This document shows positions 8,474 to 12,889 of a stretch of 12,889 bases of DNA, piece after piece; positions within the stretch are counted from its first letter, which is position 1, and every line of letters begins with the position of its first letter. The translations under genes and the position numbers were made by a program. The notes under the pieces are model-generated. The model did not search any database. It saw nothing but the letters and a program-made list of their open reading frames with translations, and was not told where the DNA came from. Source of the stretch: Saccoglossus kowalevskii (taxonomy: Eukaryota > Hemichordata > Enteropneusta > Harrimaniidae); contig NW_003153277.1 in NCBI RefSeq assembly GCF_000003605.2, forward strand, positions 12,427-25,315, in the 5' to 3' direction.

Positions 8474-8784
8474 TAATGCATTATTTTAGGTATTGGTGCA
8501 TAACCAAGAACGTAAAACCCTAGTAAACCTAATCATACACGTGTTTGAGTCACTGCTCACACATAATTACTATTTTCTTAGCCATAGTTTACTAGATAGT
8601 GTATTCATTTTCTGATGTTCATCAGCTATAACTTACTGCTCAAAAAAAGTATAGTTGGACAACTTAGGACGACATTACAAAACTTTGCATCTTGGCAGAA
8701 AACTTGATGGGCTTGGGCGACTAGTAATTTCAAACACTGATATGATCACAAAATACGAGAGAAACCTAAATTTCTAGAAATCCT
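8474..8784. other. AT-rich spacer, nothing recognised
   Basis: No gene seen. TTACTGCTCAAAAAAAGTAT at about 8635 looks like the edge of a dispersed repeat, but I cannot assign it. Confidence 0.45.
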
Positions 8785-9230
8785 ATTTCGAATTATAATA
8801 ATTTTAATAATAATTTTATTAACACTTACACATTCCCCGGAGGGATTGGCAATGGTTACAAAAGTTTAAAAAGGAATAAAAGGTTACAATACAGTATACA
8901 TGTATAGATAAAAAAAAACAAAAAAAAACAATCTAAGCTAATACATCACAAATAATAGCAAGTATAAAATTATGATACTACGATAGATAGAAGACAAAAT
9001 GCAAAACTCATATAGTGAGAGAAGGTTGTCACTGGGGTTGCTGTCTTATTTCAAAACACTTCTTTAGGTACCTTGCTACGGGGAGTGTTAGGCCACTGTT
9101 GTTTAGCAAGGCTATGAATTGTGTCTTTGGTGGCAAATTTTTAAAGTTTTGGATATTAGTGAGTCTGTGAAATAATTGGTGTGTGTTCATCACAGACAAT
9201 TTTATGAACGTTTGCAAAGCTTACCTTCTA
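8785..9230 (-). mobile_element. LINE C-terminus plus 3' UTR (5'-truncated)
   Basis: The minus strand has an open frame ending at a stop at 9029-9031, whose last part FIALLNNSGLTLPVARYL and KKCFEIR resembles the final helix of CR1/L2-like LINE ORF2 proteins (Kf..LL…va.fi..cf.iR). A TAA just upstream (about 9220) and no further similarity show that only about 60 residues remain. About 230 bp of 3' UTR follow, with TTTGTAACC, a CCCTCCGGGG hairpin (8835-8844), a TTAATAAAA signal and an (ATT)n tail near 8790. There is no ATG; the open frame begins with TTG and is simply the truncated end. The element is opposite in orientation to the reverse transcriptase fragment at 9477. Confidence 0.65.
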
Positions 9231-9424
9231 AGTCTTCTACACCAAAACCAACAAAATTTAGTATGTCAAGTATTAGCATTCATTCAAATGATTGAATTTT
9301 CTCTTATGGCAGGGTAAGTCACCAATATTAATGTGGTCAAGAATAATTAGATCAATATTTTTACCATTATTACACAATTCAATTTACTACTAATTTATTA
9401 AATGTAAATTAGAGTTATTGCCAA

Positions 9425-9470
9425 CTTTTTCTTTTTTTCCTATTTTTTTTTTTTTTCCTATTTCTTTTAA
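9425..9470. repeat. T-rich low-complexity tract
   Basis: Runs of T up to 15 interrupted by CC and CTA (TTTTTCTTTTTTTCCTA pattern) immediately precede the reverse transcriptase fragment. A further AT inverted repeat, CTAATTT/AAATTAG, is at 9390-9412. Confidence 0.9.
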
Positions 9471-9476
9471 AAAATT

Positions 9477-10170
9477 TCATCAGCTGGATATGATGGGTTC
9501 TGTGCAGAACTTATAAAAAACAGTAAAAACCATCTAATTAAACCACTCCATAAATTGTATAATTTAATATTCAATACAGGCATTTATCCTAACATCTGGA
9601 ATACAAGTATAATTACTCATATTTTAAAAAAGGGGATAAGGACGAACCAGGAAATTATAGGGGGGTAGCAGATTCTAGTTGTATAGGTAAAGTGTTCTGT
9701 AATTTAGTCAATAATAGGTTATGTGATTTTTCTGAGAAGCATAATATTATAAATAACAATCAGGCTGGGTTTAGAAAAGGTTATCAGACTGCTGATCACA
9801 TTTTTACTCTAAAAACAATAGTTAATAAATACCTGAAACAAAATGGTAAACTATATACATGCTTTGTAGATTTCTGCAAGGCTTTCGATACTGTTTGGAG
9901 GGATGGTTTATTTTATAAATTATTAAAAAACGGAATTGATGGGAAACTTTATCATTTAATTAAAAACATGTATAACGATACTAAAACATGTATTCGCTTT
10001 GGCAAAAAAATATCTCCAATATTTAATACAAATAAGGGTTTGAGACAGGGATGTACTATAAGTCCAATGCTTTTTAATCTTTATGTTAATGACTTGAATG
10101 ACACATTAAAATATTCAGTAACCAGGTAACATTAAATAATTATAAAATTAACTCTCTATTTTATGCAGTA
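9477..10170 (+). pseudogene. LINE reverse transcriptase fragment, broken
   Basis: The order of motifs is that of a CR1/L2-like LINE RT. SAGYDGFCAELIKN comes at the start (from 9480), then PGNYRGVADSSCIGKVF, then NQAGFRKGYQTADHIFTLK, motif A FVDFCKAFDTVW (with its Asp), and LRQGCTISPMLFNLYVNDL. The first part is in another frame: one base is missing in the A6/G4 run at 9626-9635. The main frame stops at 10127-10129 shortly after NDL. In a third frame NSLFYA at 10150-10167 looks like the beginning of the YADD motif, but GTATAG follows where the catalytic aspartates should be. The endonuclease upstream and everything after the YADD position are missing. It cannot be active. Confidence 0.92.
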
Positions 10171-10215
10171 TAGATTTCAACAACACAATTAGGTTTGCAA
10201 AATGGAGCAGGCAGG

Positions 10216-10315
10216 TTGCCCCCCGGCCATTTGCCCCCGGCCATTTGACCCCCCGGCCATTTACCCCCCGGCCCGTTGCCCCCCGGCCTACTGCCCGCTG
10301 GTAATTTTGCCCCCC
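10216..10315. repeat. GC-rich minisatellite, 14-16-bp unit TTGCCCCCCGGCCAT
   Basis: Six or seven units follow directly: 10216-10230, 10231-10244, 10245-10260, 10261-10275, 10276-10291, a degenerate one at 10292-10306 and a half unit to 10315. Each has C5-C6 followed by GGCC, except the last two, in an otherwise AT-rich area. The minus strand therefore has five runs of G5-G6 about 10 bases apart. It lies about 160 bp past the 3' end of the MULE transposase and about 45 bp past the LINE RT fragment. It may be the terminal or subterminal repeat of the MULE, but no matching copy is seen on the other side. Confidence 0.9.
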
Positions 10316-11400
10316 TTTTTTAGAAATTTAACAAGTATTTATTTGTGAATAAAGATGATTGTGTTTTTTGTCATCTTTTTTATTTATTGAGCTTAACTTT
10401 ATAAAAAATAAAATCCTTGCAGGTAAAACTCGATTATTATCACTTTTTTTTGTAATTTTTCATTTTCTAAAATCAGACACTATTATTATGTGCGATACCG
10501 CGTAGGTCTGTCTGTACAATACGCTTTATGGCGGCGGATCGGGCATGGTATGCTCTTCGTTGTGGTGGTGGATTATTTGGTTAATAATCACCTCATTAAA
10601 ACTGTGTTCGCAACGTAGTACTTCAAGAAATCTCCATAACGTTGGATGGTGGGCGCCAACATTGGTTTGAAATCTTTGATGCCAACCCTTGATGTGATTA
10701 TTGGTATGGGGCAGGTCTGCTTCAATCCTCTCATGCATGTTCCACAGTGATATAGGAAATCTTGGTTGCTGCCGATGACTGTTGTGGCGTCGTCCACGTT
10801 CGCGTTCAATAAATGTACATGTATCTTCAAAATAATCTCCTATAATATTGGCTTCATCGGATAATTCTTGTTGCAAAGTCTCAAATGCGTCAATCACTTC
10901 CTCTTCTGGTACGAATGCCAGCGCTGGAAGCATGCATACTTCTAACGCACAGTCATTGTCTTCTTGGTATCGTTGCAGTAGTCCTTCAGCCTGTACTCTT
11001 CTGTAAACACACTGTGACAGATGGTAAAATCACCCCTTCCTTGTTGCATTAGGAAATACAGTGCCGGCAGCATTAATTGCTGCTGATTCAAAGTCACTCA
11101 TGATGGACGTGGGATTCAGTTGTTGTCTTATATCGAAAATCTAGTGAACAAGTCTTGTATAAGTGGCTTCTTGTTTGTTTGGTAACAGTGCATGCACATA
11201 TGGAACTGTATATTGTTCCATCAAAGCATGGATATTGTATAGCTGGTAAAACAATTCCGGGACAGCTTTGAAAGTACCATCGGCAAACCAGTTAGTCGAG
11301 TTTTGTACAACATTTAAGCCAGTGTCTGTGGCAAAAATGAGAACACAGTTGTTTACATCCCCCTGTCGTATTGCAAGAAACGATCGCCTTGAGGTGTGAC

Positions 11401-11730
11401 CTAGAAATAATAAAATAAAATTGGTTAGAATGACATCACACTATTGTGAATCTCCAGCAGATAAACATGATATATATTTGATATATATATATATACTTTG
11501 GTTGCATATATTGATTTATACTGTACACGGTAAGGGGAGAGATATCCCAGTGTCAAAGTCGTCCATTACCGAATGTACAATGTAATTAGTAGCAGTGAGA
11601 GAAACAGATTTGACTTAATAGTAAATGCAATAGTTAAGTTTTTACTTCATACATGAAAACCCGATTTTGGTCAGTTCGTAGAAAAAACAGTGCATAGCTT
11701 TAATGTTCAGGTTCAAAAAAATATTATTAC
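11401..11730 (-). other. Intron of the MULE transposase
   Basis: 330 bp bounded by GTAATA (from 11730) and TTATTTCTAG (to 11401) on the minus strand. The coding frame on both sides fits in phase 0, EEYK followed by a Gly-Asp-Arg-Phe-Leu block. It contains an (AT)n microsatellite at 11481-11495. A spliced, intron-bearing MULE is consistent with an element adapted to, or captured into, a host transcription unit. Confidence 0.7.
11481..11495. repeat. (AT)n microsatellite
   Basis: Uninterrupted AT run, preceded by another short GATATATATTT tract at 11469. It lies in the MULE intron. Confidence 0.9.
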
Positions 11731-11869
11731 CTTATATTCTTCCGGTATGATGAGATCGCCCATATTTGCTGGGATAGGGTGTGGATTTCCTGCTGCCTGT
11801 CTCTGTTTGCGAATGGTACGACGAATTGAACGAACTGCTGGTAGTGGTAGTTGCACAGATGCGCTTTCA

Positions 11870-12136
11870 CTTATAAAATAAAATTAAAAGAAAATGGTTC
11901 ATTTCATTACACGAATTTGGTTTCAGCCATTGTTATCATGATGTCTGTGAAACAATGTGTTCAGCCTGTGTTTTCCTATTTTTGGAAATTTACTTGTGCA
12001 TGTACGTTGTAGATAGTCTGGTGGCAGAGACCGAAAAGCGTGCAATTCGGTCCATACAATGTTTTTTTGCTGTTTCTATACCTCTGAAGCGTGCTTTTTA
12101 AGAATGTGGATGATGCCACTCTGTCACCCTTGGGCA
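11870..12136. other. Upstream of the MULE exon, nothing recognised
   Basis: The T-rich acceptor tract CATTTTCTTTTAATTTTATT borders the MULE exon. Beyond it I see no FLYWCH zinc-finger coding sequence, so the 5' part of the transposase is missing or further away. Confidence 0.5.
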
Positions 12137-12477
12137 ATTCGAATAATATGCAAATTAAGGTAGCCATTACAGAAAATTTTGTATTCGTCAATATCTCATT
12201 TACTACACATTGTATCAACATGATTTCGGTGCCTATTCCCATGTTTTGAGGGGTAAAGAATCAGTTTAGGCCATTTCAGTAAAGTTTACACAAATATTTT
12301 GTGCTGAATATGTATTCAATATGCAAATTGGCGCGGTCATTATGGAAAATCTTGTTTGTGTCAAAATCCCATTAACTACACATAGAATCAAAACAATTTT
12401 GGTCTTTATCCCTGTGTTTGGAGAAGTAAAAAATTAGAATAAGCCATTTCTGTAAAGATCACAACATTCAATGTACA
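12137..12477. repeat. Diverged 173-bp tandem duplication with octamer motifs
   Basis: TATGCAAATT at 12147 recurs at 12320, and the following 150 bp align: CATTA…GAAAAT, CATT(T/A)ACTACACAT, ATCAA…TTT(C/T)GGT, TGTTT…GTAAA and GCCATTTC…GTAAAG. I estimate roughly 70% identity by eye. Each copy carries ATGCAAAT, the canonical POU/octamer motif. A minus-strand open frame across it (11976-12242) shows no protein pattern and is a by-product. Confidence 0.75.
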
Positions 12478-12581
12478 TCATAACATATCATCATCTTTGA
12501 TTATGATTGTTTATTGACTCAGTCCTCTAACAAGTTGCTTTCACTTGTCACCCATCGGGTGTGCTCATTCTGGCAGTGTGT

Positions 12582-12889
12582 TTACCCATGACATCCACAA
12601 AATATTGTATATGACAAGTGAGCTACATAGCATCCACACATTGCTGTTGAAAAGGGTGTATCCATTGCACAACCACGACTTATCATTTCCAGTACCTCCA
12701 GTGGAGCAACATTAACATTTGGTTGCAATATTACTGGGATCAAGCATTTGGTGCGTTCGTCACATTCCCATCCAAAAACGACAGGATTTAATACAGGAGG
12801 TTCTGCATTGAGAGCTGATTTCCAAATGGCAGTTTGAATGTGTGCCTGCTTCACGTTCTCTTTGAATGCCTCTTTAGAAGGTGGGAGTG
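12582..12889 (-). CDS. C-terminal part of an uncharacterised animal protein with a CXC-like cysteine cluster
   Basis: On the minus strand the frame is open from the window edge to a TAA at 12582-12584, about 101 codons. It begins LPPSKEAF, then QAHIQTAIWKSAL, a PxxFGWECDE segment and finally RGCAMDTPF…MCGCYVAHLSYTIFCGCHG. I recall this layout (LPPT…, RAxxQxxIW, yGW, then a C-x-C cluster similar to TSO1/tesmin CXC repeats) from many unannotated proteins of marine invertebrates; several appear in repeated or transposon-associated genes. Function is unknown; the cysteine cluster suggests zinc or DNA binding. Some positions usually Cys seem to be Phe, Ser or Tyr, which would hint at decay. The apparent Met at 12852-12854 is internal, since homologous-looking sequence continues upstream to the edge. 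Confidence 0.55.
   Translation of the reverse strand, partial: LPPSKEAFKENVKQAHIQTAIWKSALNAEPPVLNPVVFGWECDERTKCLIPVILQPNVNVAPLEVLEMISRGCAMDTPFSTAMCGCYVAHLSYTIFCGCHG

Larger units (their letters stand above)
10473..11869 (-). pseudogene. MULE (Mutator-like) transposase pseudogene, two exons with one intron
   Basis: Exon 11731-11869 (46 codons plus one base; acceptor with a T-rich tract, donor TATAAG|GTAATA) has SIRRTIRKQRQAAGNP and ends IPEEYK. Exon 10473-11400 continues in phase 0 with GDRFLQYD, then VLIFATDTG, WFADGTFKAVPELFYQ (Asp codon 11279-11281), ALLPNKQEATYTRL, PTSIMSDFESAAINA (Asp 11093-11095), FYHLSQCVYRRV, MLPALAFVP, PRFPISLWNMHERI, TNNHIKGWHQRF and finally LRGIAHN. This order fits MULE transposases of the FLYWCH-linked type found in many invertebrates, a DDE cut-and-paste enzyme acting in the nucleus. 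It is dead: a base is lost in the C5 run 11359-11363, TAG at 11141, TGA at 11030 (where the family has a Cys), and a frame change near 10530. The TNNxxE glutamate is Lys. The N-terminal zinc-finger exon is not in the window. Confidence 0.9.

Noticed and set aside
8618-8640. Hammerhead ribozyme core (CTGATGA…GAAA on the minus strand)
   Set aside because: The CTGATGA and GAAA elements are present, but stem II cannot form and the flanks do not pair. Similar CTGATGA hits at 862 and 1760 are in an exon and a GAT microsatellite.
8835-8844. Rho-independent terminator
   Set aside because: The CCC/GGG hairpin lies in a LINE 3' UTR of an animal genome; a bacterial terminator makes no sense here.
11690-11881. 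63-residue plus-strand ORF
   Set aside because: It is the antisense shadow of the MULE exon at 11731-11869.
11976-12242. 88-residue minus-strand ORF
   Set aside because: It lies across the 173-bp diverged repeat and has no protein-like features.

Overview
The window looks like a piece of a repeat-rich animal genome, most likely a marine invertebrate; I cannot name the species. The reasons are split genes with GT-AG introns, several degraded non-LTR retrotransposons, an intron-containing Mutator-like (MULE) transposase, several satellite or minisatellite families and long AT-rich non-coding stretches. Nothing bacterial is visible: no operons, no ribosome-binding-site-led genes, no CRISPR array.

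Layout. Positions 1-745 hold 2.3 copies of a 300-bp tandem repeat ending in a hairpin. Two minus-strand exons, 4241-4529 and 862-979, join in phase and encode the N-terminal Rossmann half of a Gfo/Idh/MocA-type oxidoreductase. Their 3.26-kb intron contains a frameshifted LINE 3' fragment (about 1349-1770), a purine-rich degenerate repeat and a striking array of 27 units of a 67-bp AT-rich satellite (2378-4191). From 4530 to about 8250 there is no gene I can defend, only a CpG-richer zone (about 6230-7400), a weak tRNA-like remnant and two retroelement 3' ends on the minus strand. A short plus-strand open frame at 8252-8473 could be a terminal exon with a membrane segment.

The right third is transposon debris. 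It has a LINE C-terminus plus 3' UTR on the minus strand (8785-9230), an oppositely oriented, broken LINE reverse transcriptase (9477-10170), and a C6GGCC minisatellite (10216-10315). Next is a two-exon MULE transposase pseudogene on the minus strand (10473-11869), with two stops and two frameshifts. A diverged 173-bp tandem duplication carrying octamer motifs (12137-12477) follows. The window ends in the C-terminal part of an uncharacterised animal protein family with a TSO1/tesmin-like cysteine cluster (12582-12889, running off the edge).

The genes do not form a joint pathway. The only plausible functional host gene is the oxidoreductase, and even it lacks two hallmark motifs (the catalytic Lys of EKP and the first glycines of the nucleotide loop). 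I found no clearly new biological system. The best leads are that altered enzyme, the satellite in its intron, the intron-bearing MULE with its adjacent GC-rich minisatellite, and the possible membrane-protein exon.
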